Assembly: GCA_003021045.1 (NCBI GenBank)
Contig: PXRN01000013.1
Location: 1-34,219, forward strand
Reading direction: 5' to 3'
Source: Halobacteriales archaeon QS_4_69_34
GTDB lineage: Archaea > Halobacteriota > Halobacteria > Halobacteriales > Halococcaceae
DNA: 34,219 nt
The position numbers and the translations under genes were made by a program. Below are positions 8,501-15,508 of the stretch, in pieces (the first letter of the stretch is position 1; each line of letters opens with the position of its first letter). The notes beneath the pieces were generated by a model. The model saw only the letters and a list, made by a program, of their open reading frames with translations. It did not search any database and was not told the origin of the DNA.

Positions 8501-10253
8501 GATCAAGATGGCCCAGGGGTCGAAGCCGGGCGAGGGCGGCCACCTCCCAGGCAAGAAGGTCAACGAGATGATCGCCCACGTCCGCTACGCGACACCCGGC
8601 GTCGGGCTCATCTCGCCGCCGCCGCTGCACGATATCTACTCGATCGAGGATCTGAAACAGCTCATTCACGACCTCAAGGCCGCCAACCCCGAGGCCGACG
8701 TCAACGTGAAGCTCGTCAGCGAGGCGGGCATCGGCACCATCGCGGCCGGCGTCTCGAAGGCCAATGCCGACGCGGTCCACATCTCCGGCCACTCCGGGGG
8801 AACGGGCGCGTCGCCCCGCACCAGCATCAAGAACGCGGGATTGCCCTGGGAGCTCGGACTCGCAGAGGCCAACCAGATGCTCCGGGACACCCGGCTTCGC
8901 TCGCGCATCCGGGTGTCGGTCGACGGCGGGATGAAGACCGGACGAGACGTCGCGGTCGCGGCCCTGCTTGGCGCGGAGGAGTACGTCTTCGGGACCGCCC
9001 CCCTCGTGACGTCGGGCTGTGTGATGGCTCGCCAGTGCCACCAGAACACCTGTCCGGTGGGGGTCGCCACCCAGCGCGAGAAGCTCAGAGAGCGGTTCCC
9101 CGGCCAACCCGAACACGTCATCAACTACATGACGTTCATCGCCCAGGAGCTCCGGGAGATCATGGCCGAGCTGGGCTTCTCGACCGTCGAGGAGATGGTC
9201 GGCCGGCCCGGCTTCCTCGCCCAGCGCGAGGACGTCACCCGGGAGAAAGCGAAGGAGATCGACCTCTCGGCGGTGCTCGCCGAACCCGGCGGTGACGGCG
9301 ACGATACCGACGGTAGCGCCGCCGACGGGACGAGTGTGGAGGGGCGAACGAAGACGCGCGCCCAGAACCACGCGATCGACGCACAGCTCGACCACGAGCT
9401 GATCGCCGACGCGGAAGGAGCCATCGAGCGCGGCGAGCCGGTCCACCTCGACCGCGAGATCTCGAACGTGGATCGAGCCGTGGGGGCGACCCTCTCCAAT
9501 CGCATCTCGCGCGCCCACGGCGGCGCGGGCCTCGACGAGGACACCATCACCGTGGACTTCGACGGCACGGCCGGCCAGAGCTTCGGGGCCTTCCTCGCCT
9601 CGGGCGTGACGATGCACCTCACCGGGGCCGCGAACGACTACGTCGGCAAGGGGCTCTCGGGCGGCAAGCTCGTCGTCGCCACGCCACCGGAGGCCCCCTA
9701 CGAGCCCGAGGAGAACAGCCTGATCGGCAACGTCGCCCTCTACGGGGCGACCCAAGGGGAAGTGTACGTCAACGGTAAGGCCGGCGAGCGGTTCGCGGTG
9801 CGGAACTCGGGCGTCAAGGGGGTTGTCGAGTCGGTCGGCGATCACGGCTGTGAGTACATGACCGGCGGCGCGATCGCGGTGCTCGGCGACACGGGCAAGA
9901 ACTTCGCCGCCGGCATGTCGGGGGGTGTCGCCTACGTGCTCGACCGCGAGGGCGACTTCGAGGCGTCGGTCAATCCCGGCATGGTGAGCACGACCGCCGA
10001 GCTCGACGGGAAGGACGAGCGGATGCTCCGCCGACTGGTCGAGAACCACGTCGCCTACACCGATTCGGATCGCGGGCAGTACGTCCTCGATCACTGGGAG
10101 GAGGCGCTCGACCGGTTCGTGAAGGTGATGCCCGACGCCTACGCCGGGGTCATCGCCGAGCGCGAGAGCGCCGACGTCAGGACCTCGCCGCCGGCGGATG
10201 CGGCCACCACCGCCGAGGGCGAGCGCCCGGCGGTGCGCGGCGGCGCGGACTGA
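5511..10253 (+). CDS. gltB: glutamate synthase, large subunit (ferredoxin- or NAD(P)H-dependent)
   Basis: This 1,580-residue enzyme makes glutamate from glutamine and 2-oxoglutarate. C29 (NCGVGVV) is the expected N-terminal nucleophile after removal of a ~28-residue propeptide by the class II amidotransferase domain. The central and FMN domains follow; the FMN/synthase domain contains the [3Fe-4S] cysteines C1170, C1176 and C1181 (CHQNTCPVG). The C-terminal glycine-rich GXGXG beta-helix ends the chain. Three Gly/Asp/Ala-rich low-complexity inserts (near residues 160-185, 620-645 and 1260-1285) account for part of its slightly large size. No gltD small subunit is adjacent, so the electron donor is either ferredoxin or a distant partner; the sequence does not decide. 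It is flanked by its own promoter and appears monocistronic. Confidence 0.95.
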   Translation: MVSRRSPPAVEHPAGTAGLCDPADARANCGVGVVMNLDGGAAHSVVADGIDLLSCLEHRGTTGAEESTGDGAGIMLRTPHDFFADELDADLPETYAVGSLFLPQDDAAREELRDLFETTLAGHGLSVVHWRTVPTDNGDLGRTALDSEPAVFQAFVTPSEDVDAGNAAGEATDTGNGVSADAVGPDGEPIATDEFDRRLYVARRAVEKRVEERAPAGAERFYVCSLDRQTVVYKGLLKGDQLAGYYPDLRDERVESTFVMVHARFSTNTLGAWHLAHPYRKVIHNGEINTIRGNINWMRARETDLKNERADGDFETIKPVIADPDQSDTASVDNALELLMAGGRDLPHALRMLIPEAWRGDEHGLGEERRAFYDYHASLIEPWDGPALVAATDGERVGAVLDRNGFRPCRYDITTDNRLVMASEAGALDHEPSEIEERGRLRPGQLFLADPAEGRVIPDREVFEGLTDPKYGEWVDREQCHLDEVVDGPAHEHADRGSREAVEDLRAHQALYGYTHDELDNLLEPMAREGKDPVGSMGDDTPLSVLSDFNRPLFTYFKQLFAQVTNPPLDYIREELVTSMESRLGFQRNLLDESPAHARQLVLDSPVLTDAETAAIKELGDGNGDGGGAESASDDAGANGLSAATIDITYEPDVGLEAAVEGARRDATAAAEEGHDVVVLSDRAAGPDRVPVPSLLATGAVHHHLTRNGLRNHVGLVVESGDPRAVHHVATLVGYGAGAVNPYLAYRTIADLTADADGTDLEKTLAAYRAALEDGLLKTMAKMGISTVESYQGAQIFEAVGLDSDFVAEYFEGTTARTEGIGIPEIESDLHDRHAIAFSDDPDIERQGEYEHRSGGIFHEWNPESVGALQQAVRQGDYEQYREFARLMNDQSETLQTLRGLLEFDSPREPIPIEEVEPVHGIVERFSTAAMSLGSLSPEAHENNAVAMHRLGGKSNTGEGGEPPERFGTEKECSVKQVASGRFGVTSEYLSAADEIQIKMAQGSKPGEGGHLPGKKVNEMIAHVRYATPGVGLISPPPLHDIYSIEDLKQLIHDLKAANPEADVNVKLVSEAGIGTIAAGVSKANADAVHISGHSGGTGASPRTSIKNAGLPWELGLAEANQMLRDTRLRSRIRVSVDGGMKTGRDVAVAALLGAEEYVFGTAPLVTSGCVMARQCHQNTCPVGVATQREKLRERFPGQPEHVINYMTFIAQELREIMAELGFSTVEEMVGRPGFLAQREDVTREKAKEIDLSAVLAEPGGDGDDTDGSAADGTSVEGRTKTRAQNHAIDAQLDHELIADAEGAIERGEPVHLDREISNVDRAVGATLSNRISRAHGGAGLDEDTITVDFDGTAGQSFGAFLASGVTMHLTGAANDYVGKGLSGGKLVVATPPEAPYEPEENSLIGNVALYGATQGEVYVNGKAGERFAVRNSGVKGVVESVGDHGCEYMTGGAIAVLGDTGKNFAAGMSGGVAYVLDREGDFEASVNPGMVSTTAELDGKDERMLRRLVENHVAYTDSDRGQYVLDHWEEALDRFVKVMPDAYAGVIAERESADVRTSPPADAATTAEGERPAVRGGAD

Positions 10254-10366
10254 GCGGTCGCCCGCCTCGTTCCCTCCCGCGGAGGCCGGTCACGACCTCC
10301 GGGTTCGGTTGTTCGGAAATCCGCACTCGAAGGAGCTGTCTCCCTCGGTATCGAAACCGACGGCGA

Positions 10367-10373
10367 GTAAAAC
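10367..10373 (+). promoter_or_regulatory. TATA-like box for the DUF4396-like gene
   Basis: GTAAAAC lies 22-28 bases before the GTG start at 10395, in an otherwise GC-rich gap after gltB. It supports GTG as the initiation codon of a leaderless transcript. Confidence 0.35.
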
Positions 10374-10394
10374 GGGGAACCCATAGCAGTCCCC

Positions 10395-11066
10395 GTGACT
10401 ATCGAAGCGATCCTCGAAGGGGTACTGACGAACCCAGCCTATCTCGCCGGCTGGACAGTCCTCGTCGCGGCGTCGCTCGCCGTGCTCGTGTGGGACATCC
10501 GGGCGAACAACGCGGATCTGGCGTCGCTCATGCAGTTCGTCTGGGGCCTGACGGTGCTCTATTCGGGTCCCCTCGGGCTGGCGATGTACTGGTATTCGGG
10601 AAGAGCACAGATCAGCCACGATTCGCTCTGGCGCAAGGGCTGTCGGTCGGTCGCGCACTGTTACTCGGGCTGTGGAGCCGGCGAAGTGATCGGGGTGACG
10701 CTCGCGGCGGGCCTGCTCGCGCTCGGCACCTCGTTCGTGATCGTCGTCACGTTCGCGTTCGCCTACGCGATGGGCTATGCGCTCACCGTCGGCCCGCTCG
10801 TGCAGGAGGGTGTCGGGTTCGGGGAGGCCGCGAAGGACGCCCTCCTGACGGAGACGCCCTCGATCACGGTCATGGAGATGGCCGCCATCGGGACCGATGT
10901 CTGGCTCGCCGGCGAGGCCCACATCGGCGACCTGCTGTTCTGGTCGGCGCTCGCCTTCTCGCTCACGATCGGATTGGCCGTCGCATACCCCGTCAACGCC
11001 TACCTCGTCCACCGCGGCGTCAAGGGCGGGATGCAGGATCCCACCGAGCGACGGCAGGCAGCGTAG
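10395..11066 (+). CDS. DUF4396-like integral membrane protein
   Basis: This 223-residue protein starts at GTG 10395. It has about five hydrophobic segments: residues ~17-34, ~42-65, ~95-122, ~150-165 and ~175-205. Conserved-looking features are HCYSGCGAGEVIG near residue 89 and the C-terminal YPVNAYLVHRGVKGGM, the pattern I associate with DUF4396 membrane proteins; no transport or enzymatic role is known to me for that family. The histidine and two cysteines at the membrane boundary could bind metal, which is inference. It has its own TATA-like box and stands between gltB and a sugar-nucleotide-type epimerase without evident operon links. Confidence 0.75.
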   Translation: MTIEAILEGVLTNPAYLAGWTVLVAASLAVLVWDIRANNADLASLMQFVWGLTVLYSGPLGLAMYWYSGRAQISHDSLWRKGCRSVAHCYSGCGAGEVIGVTLAAGLLALGTSFVIVVTFAFAYAMGYALTVGPLVQEGVGFGEAAKDALLTETPSITVMEMAAIGTDVWLAGEAHIGDLLFWSALAFSLTIGLAVAYPVNAYLVHRGVKGGMQDPTERRQAA

Positions 11067-11412
11067 GAGGGCAGGCAGCGCGGACACCCGGCAGGTGGCC
11101 GTGTGGTCGGCGCGCGGTCAGCGCACCGTTCCGTCGGCACGCGACACCCGCGGGGGATGAGGGTGCGAGGGCTGTGGCGCTGTTGCGGTGCGGTAGCCCG
11201 GGGGCGAATCGACCGGGGAGGAGCGTGGGCGGTACGGTCGCATCGTGGCTGCAGTGCGGTCTCTCGGACGTATCGGTTCGCGGTACGTGCGGTCGCGCTC
11301 GACTACCATCCGCGAAGTATCTCGTCGCGACCGATCGGCCCCCGACCCGAAGCGAGTGAACTGTCCGGGAGACGGCCCACAGCGATTTAGCCGACCGGCG
11401 ACTGCCACAGCC
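11067..11412. other. 346-base gap before the epimerase gene
   Basis: No gene, RNA or repeat is recognised. The only signal is the TATA-like box at its right end (11384-11390). Open frames through it are compositional artefacts rich in Arg and Gly. Confidence 0.5.
11384..11390 (+). promoter_or_regulatory. TATA-like box for the epimerase gene
   Basis: GATTTAG lies 23-29 bases before the GTG at 11413. This position favours GTG 11413 over start codons further upstream in the same open frame. Confidence 0.5.
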
Positions 11413-12399
11413 GTGAACGCACTCGTCGTCGGCGGCACGCGGTTCGTCGGCCGCCACACCGTCGAAGAGCTTCGCGAGCACGACTACGACGTCACCGTCT
11501 TCAACCGCGGAAATCACGACGACCCCTTCGCCGACGCCGCGGACGTGGCCCACGTCGCGGGCGACCGCGGGGTACGGGCGGACCTCGAAGCGGCCGCCCG
11601 CGAGGTCGGCCCCGACGTCGTGATCGACTGCGTCGCCTACCACCCCGGGGAGGTGGAGGCCGCGACCGAGGTCTTCGCCGACGCCGCGGCCTACGTCTAC
11701 GTCTCCAGCGGGGCGGCCTACGGCGTCGAGGAGATCCCAAAGCGCGAGGGCGAGACCGCGCTCCACGACTGCACCGACGAGCAGGCGACCGACGACTCGC
11801 GGGACACCTACGGCCCGCGAAAGGCCGAAGGCGACAGAGCAGTGTTCGCGGCCGCCGAGCGCGGCGTCGCTGCCATGAGCGTGCGCCCGCCCGTGGTCTA
11901 TGGCCCCCACGACTACACCGAGCGCCTCGATTACTGGATCGCCCGGATCGCCGCCCACGACCGCGTGCTCGTTCCCGGCGACGGTACCAACCTCTGGCAC
12001 CGCGCTTACGCCCCGGACGTGGGCAGCGCCCTCCGGGTCGTCGCGGAGCACGGCGAGCCCGGCGAGGCCTACAACGCGGGCGACCGACGGCTGACGACGC
12101 TCGCCGGACTGGTCGAGCTGGTTGCCGGGGCGCTCGACACCGAGATCGAGGTCGTGACGGCCGGCGCGCGCGAGCTCGCCGCCGCGGGCCTCGCGCCCGA
12201 GGACTTCCCGCTCTACGCGCCCGACCCGCACGTGCTCTCGACGGCCAAGCTCGCGGGTCTGGGCTGGGACGCGGCGTCCATCGAGGCGGCGATGACGGAC
12301 ACCGTACGGGAGCACCGCGAGAGCGACCGCACCGGCGAGAAGCAGGGCCCCGACCGCGCGGCCGAAGAACGTGTGCTCTCGATTCTGGACACGGTCTGA
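11413..12399 (+). CDS. NAD-dependent epimerase/dehydratase (extended SDR)
   Basis: This 328-residue protein begins with a Rossmann nucleotide-binding motif right after the start, VVGGTRFVGRHTVEEL, with the GxxGxxG glycines at residues 7-13. An acidic/aromatic NAD-ribose region follows. The family normally has a YxxxK active site; here TYGPRKAEGDRAV at about residue 134 supplies Tyr and Lys (Y-x3-K). The substrate-binding half contains VRPPVVYGPHDYTERLDYW, typical of NAD-dependent epimerases related to nucleoside-diphosphate-sugar modification and to plastid mRNA-binding homologues. The substrate is not predictable. The start is a GTG supported by a TATA-like box. It is a single gene; the downstream gap contains possible decayed sequence. 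Confidence 0.88.
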   Translation: MNALVVGGTRFVGRHTVEELREHDYDVTVFNRGNHDDPFADAADVAHVAGDRGVRADLEAAAREVGPDVVIDCVAYHPGEVEAATEVFADAAAYVYVSSGAAYGVEEIPKREGETALHDCTDEQATDDSRDTYGPRKAEGDRAVFAAAERGVAAMSVRPPVVYGPHDYTERLDYWIARIAAHDRVLVPGDGTNLWHRAYAPDVGSALRVVAEHGEPGEAYNAGDRRLTTLAGLVELVAGALDTEIEVVTAGARELAAAGLAPEDFPLYAPDPHVLSTAKLAGLGWDAASIEAAMTDTVREHRESDRTGEKQGPDRAAEERVLSILDTV

Positions 12400-12763
12400 G
12401 CGGACCGCGGTCCGAGCGGACCGGAACGTCGATCGTACGACCGAAACAGCCGCCTGCTTCTCGAAGGATCGGTTCCCGAGAGTCAGCTCGAACTGCCGCC
12501 AGCACCCCCTAGGGTTCACCGGAGCCGGATCCCTGGGAGGGAGATCGGTTCGATCGACGTTGCTTCGGCGAAGTCGGTCACGGCGTTCGCCGTGAGTACG
12601 ACGCATCGTCCAGCACGCCGGCGACCCCCTCGCCGAACACCTGTCGCAGTGCCCGAAGCAGGCGGGTCGTGATTTCCCCGGACGTGCCGTGACAGCCGAG
12701 ACGTTCTGCCGAGGACCTTTGGCCGACAGTAGTTCCACTCAGCGCGGCCGATACTGGTGGAGT
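12400..12763. other. 364-base gap marking the edge of the potassium block
   Basis: No intact gene is seen. On the minus strand there is a possible decayed PIN-like coding sequence (12516-12720). The base composition starts to fall here compared with the epimerase gene, so this may be the boundary of the inserted or rearranged block. Confidence 0.4.
12516..12720 (-). pseudogene. possible decayed PIN-domain-like fragment
   Basis: One minus-strand frame ends VVLTANAVTDFAEATSIEP (stop at 12516), which resembles the C-terminus of PIN-domain toxins, where a 'vLTaN..DF' strand-helix is typical. A neighbouring frame just before it reads RALRQVFGEGVAGVLDDA, so a single frameshift near 12600 would join them. 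No start, no antitoxin and no clear catalytic aspartates are visible. Chance coding-like frames are common in this GC-rich DNA, so this is a weak call. Confidence 0.2.
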
Positions 12764-13525
12764 TCACCCCTCACTATCCGAGGCCTCGCCGGTGAATACC
12801 CGTAGAATGTCGCCGGAAACCCCGTCTTGAGAGAACACCGTAATGAGGTCGTCCGGTTCGATTATCGTGTCCCCAGTCGGCGTTATAACTGTGTCCTCTC
12901 GCTCAATAGCGATCACCCGCACCTCGTTGTCGAGCAGTCCGGATTCATTGGCCTCCGCGAGCGTTCGTTCGGTGATCGGAACACCCGGGCTCACGCTGAG
13001 ATCGATGACCTCCGCGTTGCCAGCGAGGCTCATGAAATCGGTCATCGCCCGTTCGTCCCCCTTCGTATCGGGGCCGAACGGGTGGTAGGGGTGGAAGTGT
13101 TCGCGATGAACGAAGTCTTCCTCCTCGATTTCGATACCGAGGTTCGCGATCGCCTTCGCAATTCGGGTGATGTCGTCCGTATCTGCTCCGACACCCTTGA
13201 CGCGTAGGTCTCCGCGCCCGGCCATGACTTCGCGCACGTTCACAACACCCGGGATCTGTAGAACCTGCTTGGCGTATTTTCCACGGTCGGTGACAGTCGT
13301 GGTACAAATAAACAGGTTGGTCAGCAGATCGTCGCCACGTTCGTAATCGATAGCTGCGTGATAGCCCCTGATGATGCCTTCCGCTTCGAGTTGGTTGATA
13401 CGATTGTTGATGGTCCCAGAAGAGACGTCGAGTTCATCAGCGATGTCCGGTGCGGAAACACGGCGAGCGTCCTCGACTAGCCGATAAATAATCCGTTCGT
13501 CGATCTGGTCGAGCCGGTAGACCAT
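12764..13525 (-). CDS. Lrp/AsnC-type regulator fused to a C-terminal RCK_C (TrkA-C) ligand domain
   Basis: This 253-residue protein has an AsnC-type winged HTH at about residues 1-50 (DELDVSSGTINNRINQLEAE is the recognition region). A RAM-like ferredoxin-fold sensor domain follows to about 140, and then an RCK_C/TrkA-C domain at about 165-247 (ERTLAEANESGLL...VRVIAIER...PTGDTIIEPDDLITVFS). RCK_C domains in potassium transporters bind small ligands, including cyclic di-AMP in some families. Placed with trkA and trkH, this protein is likely a transcriptional regulator of potassium or osmotic genes. The start is ATG 13525, because a near-perfect TATA box lies 23-29 bases upstream; an in-frame ATG 24 bases further upstream (13549) would overlap that box. 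Its RCK_C part parallels that of TrkA at 15496. Confidence 0.88.
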   Translation of the reverse strand: MVYRLDQIDERIIYRLVEDARRVSAPDIADELDVSSGTINNRINQLEAEGIIRGYHAAIDYERGDDLLTNLFICTTTVTDRGKYAKQVLQIPGVVNVREVMAGRGDLRVKGVGADTDDITRIAKAIANLGIEIEEEDFVHREHFHPYHPFGPDTKGDERAMTDFMSLAGNAEVIDLSVSPGVPITERTLAEANESGLLDNEVRVIAIEREDTVITPTGDTIIEPDDLITVFSQDGVSGDILRVFTGEASDSEG

Positions 13526-13547
13526 ATATACGTGTGATTTCCAGGGC

Positions 13548-13554
13548 ATAAATA
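13548..13554 (-). promoter_or_regulatory. TATA box for the Lrp-RCK_C gene
   Basis: Minus-strand TATTTAT lies 23-29 bases before ATG 13525. It is one of the best TATA matches in the window and fixes the start codon. Confidence 0.6.
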
Positions 13555-13651
13555 GAGTCGCCCTTTTGCGACGCGATAGATCACAACATCACGAAGAGTG
13601 GAGTCGGAGGGGCCACCCCCAAGACCCGGAGGGTTGTAATATCCGGAATCG

Positions 13652-13662
13652 GTTGTCACAAC
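13652..13662. promoter_or_regulatory. perfect palindrome GTTGTCACAAC, candidate operator
   Basis: The sequence is GTTGT-C-ACAAC with 5-bp arms. It is located about midway between the two divergent TATA boxes, a sensible place for binding by the adjacent Lrp-type regulator. Similar half-sites (TTGTAAT near 13634, CACAACA near 13583) occur nearby. The link to the regulator is inferred. Confidence 0.35.
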
Positions 13663-13813
13663 TGGATTGCCAAACCGGCGTCGAGCCAAGTACTTTTCGA
13701 CCGAGTCGTCGGCGATGCTAATGCTCCGGCAACCAGCCCGGATCGAGAGGGGGCAAATCACCAATAGCAAAAATAGGCCGTTAGAATTATCTATCGAAAA
13801 ATAAGACCGGGAG

Positions 13814-13819
13814 TTTTAT
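13814..13819 (+). promoter_or_regulatory. TATA-like box for the leader ORF/UspA transcript
   Basis: TTTTAT lies 24-29 bases before ATG 13843. The spacing predicts a transcript starting at the small leader ORF and not at the UspA start 119 bases further on. Confidence 0.5.
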
Positions 13820-13842
13820 GACTGCGAAGAATATAGCGGGGG

Positions 13843-13965
13843 ATGTACGCTCTATCCGATGAAGAACTGTGGCCGCCTGTCGGAAGCTACCGCAGCGTGC
13901 AGCTACCTTACCCGAAACGAACTGGTATCCAACTCGTGCGTTACAGGGAGACGATCAGACGATGA
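13843..13965 (+). CDS. 40-residue leader ORF overlapping the UspA start
   Basis: ATG 13843 opens a 40-codon frame beginning MYALSDEELWPPVGSY and ending in a basic tail (RYRETIRR). Its TGA overlaps the UspA ATG as ATGA, a typical arrangement for translational coupling. A TATA-like box at -24 to -29 makes it the first start codon of a leaderless message. I do not recognise the peptide. It may act only as a coupled leader, or UspA may start from an in-frame GTG at 13869 that would read over it. Existence as a stable protein is uncertain. Confidence 0.4.
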   Translation: MYALSDEELWPPVGSYRSVQLPYPKRTGIQLVRYRETIRR

Positions 13966-14882
13966 GTACAGAGATGCGATCCGGGGTCGAGATCCCCGCG
14001 GATCGATATCGCCTGCTCGTCCCTCTTTCCACAGAGGTCGCGTCAGGGAGCGTCGAGCGGCGCTTGCGGACCGCAGCCGCCATCGCGCGCGAACGCGGCG
14101 GGGGTGTTGTGGTGTGTTATCTGGCTACTGTTGCGCGACAGACGCCGCTCGATGGAGTTCCGTCCGACCACCCGATCCTCGCCGAGGCGCACGAGACGAC
14201 CGAGGAGTTCGTCGAGTCAGCCGCCAGGGCCGACGTGCCAGCCATGGGACGTATCCATCTCAGCCATGACGAATCGAAGTCAGTTCTCGATGCGGTCGAG
14301 ACCCACGAGTGCGAGGGGGTGGTTCTGTCCATCGAGGCCGGACGCTCGCAACGACGACGCCTGCTCGGCGGGGACACTGCCGAGAAAGTCGTCGCCCGTG
14401 CCGGCTGTGAGGTCTTCGTGGAGAAACAGGCCGTCGACGAGACGCCGATTCGGCGGATACTCCTTGCGGTGAGTGGCGGCCCCCACTCCGAGCTTGCTGC
14501 GAAAACGGCTCGTGCACTCGCGATCGATTCGACCGCACGCGTCGATGTTGTCCACTTCCTCGGGAGGGATGCTTCGGCGAACGAGCGAAACCAGGGGGAG
14601 CGCATCATCGAGACCACCGAACGTATCCTCGCCGACATCGAACGGGTCGAAACTCGATCCGAGAGCACGGAGAACGTCACCGAAGCCATCGTCGCCCGTT
14701 CGGACGAGTACGATGTAACCGTACTGGGGGCCCCGACCGGGGGACTGCTCGAACAGTTCGTCTTTGGAATGGTTCCGGACTCGGTCAATCGGGGGAGCGA
14801 GAACGCAGTAGTCATGGCGCAGCAGGACACTGGAAGTACGTCGGTGTACGGCCGCTGGATTGCAGGTGATCCGTCCGAATGA
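13962..14882 (+). CDS. tandem universal stress protein (two UspA domains)
   Basis: This 306-residue soluble protein has two Usp folds, about residues 16-140 and 150-290. The second has the clearer Usp pattern: RRILLAVSGGPHSELAAKTA at the start strand/helix, and VTVLGAPTGGLLEQFVFGMV followed by SVNRGSENAVVMAQ, a variant of the G-x2-G-x9-G-S/T nucleotide-binding loop. Double-domain Usps of this type commonly accompany archaeal amino-acid/cation transporters and are thought to sense nucleotides. Here it sits just before a permease stump and the trk genes. The start ATG 13962 overlaps the stop of a leader ORF. It probably heads an operon running toward trkA. Confidence 0.85.
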   Translation: MSTEMRSGVEIPADRYRLLVPLSTEVASGSVERRLRTAAAIARERGGGVVVCYLATVARQTPLDGVPSDHPILAEAHETTEEFVESAARADVPAMGRIHLSHDESKSVLDAVETHECEGVVLSIEAGRSQRRRLLGGDTAEKVVARAGCEVFVEKQAVDETPIRRILLAVSGGPHSELAAKTARALAIDSTARVDVVHFLGRDASANERNQGERIIETTERILADIERVETRSESTENVTEAIVARSDEYDVTVLGAPTGGLLEQFVFGMVPDSVNRGSENAVVMAQQDTGSTSVYGRWIAGDPSE

Positions 14883-14947
14883 TCGGAACGAGTCGAGCAA
14901 CGATGTCGAACTGCTATCCGTCAACAACACATCCGCTATGATCGAAC

Positions 14948-15151
14948 ATGACTGAACCTCTCCGAGAGTCGGATCCCATCGGGGACGAATCGGGCACAGT
15001 AGAGACGGAGCTCTCGCGGGACATGAGCCTAGCCGACATCACGTTCATCAGCATCGGTACGATGATCGGCGTAGGCGTGTTTGACCAGGGATCACGTTCC
15101 GCCCGACCCGTTGGTTTGAAAGCCAGCAATCGTAGAAACCCGAACAACACT
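14948..15151 (+). pseudogene. stump of an APC-family amino-acid permease (first ~45 residues)
   Basis: ATG 14948 starts a sequence that matches the beginning of amino-acid/polyamine permeases: ELSRDMSLADITFISIGTMI, then GVGVF, the first transmembrane helix with its unwound 'GxMIGxGIF' signature. After about residue 45 (position ~15083) the similarity stops and the reading frame continues, without membrane segments, into the small gene at 15152. The remaining eleven or so helices are missing. The simplest reading is an internal deletion that joined the permease start to the region upstream of the next gene. A Usp gene followed by such a permease is a common haloarchaeal pair, which fits the original order. 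Confidence 0.7.
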
Positions 15152-15508
15152 ATGTCAACAGACAGTACCTCGATCCCCCCGGATTTCCTCTCGCCATCCG
15201 TCGCAACCGAGCTCGGCGAACTCGGCGATGAAGAGATCCACGCTGTCCTCGATCGTGTAGAATCACTTTCAAACGCTCGTTCCGAGCCCGCTCCAGGAAT
15301 CGGAGCTAGGTCAAACGAGAAAATCATATCCATCGAGGACCACGGCACAGATACGGCCGTGATCGAGTGCCATGATCGTACCGATGGATGGAACGAGCGC
15401 CCGCATAGACCGCAACTCCATCGGGTGCGATCGGAAAGACAGTTCACCGGCGAGGGAGAGCTCTACTGGACGTATAGCGGCGCAGTGAACGAACGATGTA
15501 CATCATAA
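15152..15508 (+). CDS. small haloarchaeal protein, DUF6788-like C-terminus
   Basis: This 118-residue protein starts MSTDSTSIPPDFLSPSVATE and then has a short helix of the form ELGDEEIHAVLDRVESL. The C-terminal half, HDRTDGWNERPHRPQLHRVR followed by GELYWTYSGAVNE, resembles small haloarchaeal proteins in which a 'GPYlY.vrRe.g.lhW.YlG' block is shared with DUF6788. The zinc-like cysteines of many members are absent here. Function is unknown. The frame is continuous with the permease stump upstream, so it could be translated as a 186-residue fusion, but ATG 15152 is the more natural start. The last 13 bases overlap trkA, implying cotranscription and coupling with it. Confidence 0.55.
   Translation: MSTDSTSIPPDFLSPSVATELGELGDEEIHAVLDRVESLSNARSEPAPGIGARSNEKIISIEDHGTDTAVIECHDRTDGWNERPHRPQLHRVRSERQFTGEGELYWTYSGAVNERCTS

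Larger units (their letters stand above)
13526..13842. other. divergent regulatory region between the Lrp-RCK_C gene and the UspA leader
   Basis: This 317-base stretch is AT-richer than the flanks. It holds two facing-away TATA boxes (13548-13554 minus, 13814-13819 plus), a perfect 11-base palindrome at 13652-13662, and related TTGTAAT and CACAACA patches on either side. It has no convincing gene. The architecture suits a regulator that controls itself and the divergent stress/potassium genes. Confidence 0.5.

Noticed and set aside
11020..12738. 572-codon minus-strand frame opposite the epimerase
   Set aside because: It is antisense to a Rossmann enzyme with intact motifs, and its composition is typical of shadows.
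13477..13770. 97-codon minus-strand frame extending upstream from the Lrp-RCK_C start region
   Set aside because: It overlaps the TATA box and palindrome, has no known motif and is in a different frame from the regulator.
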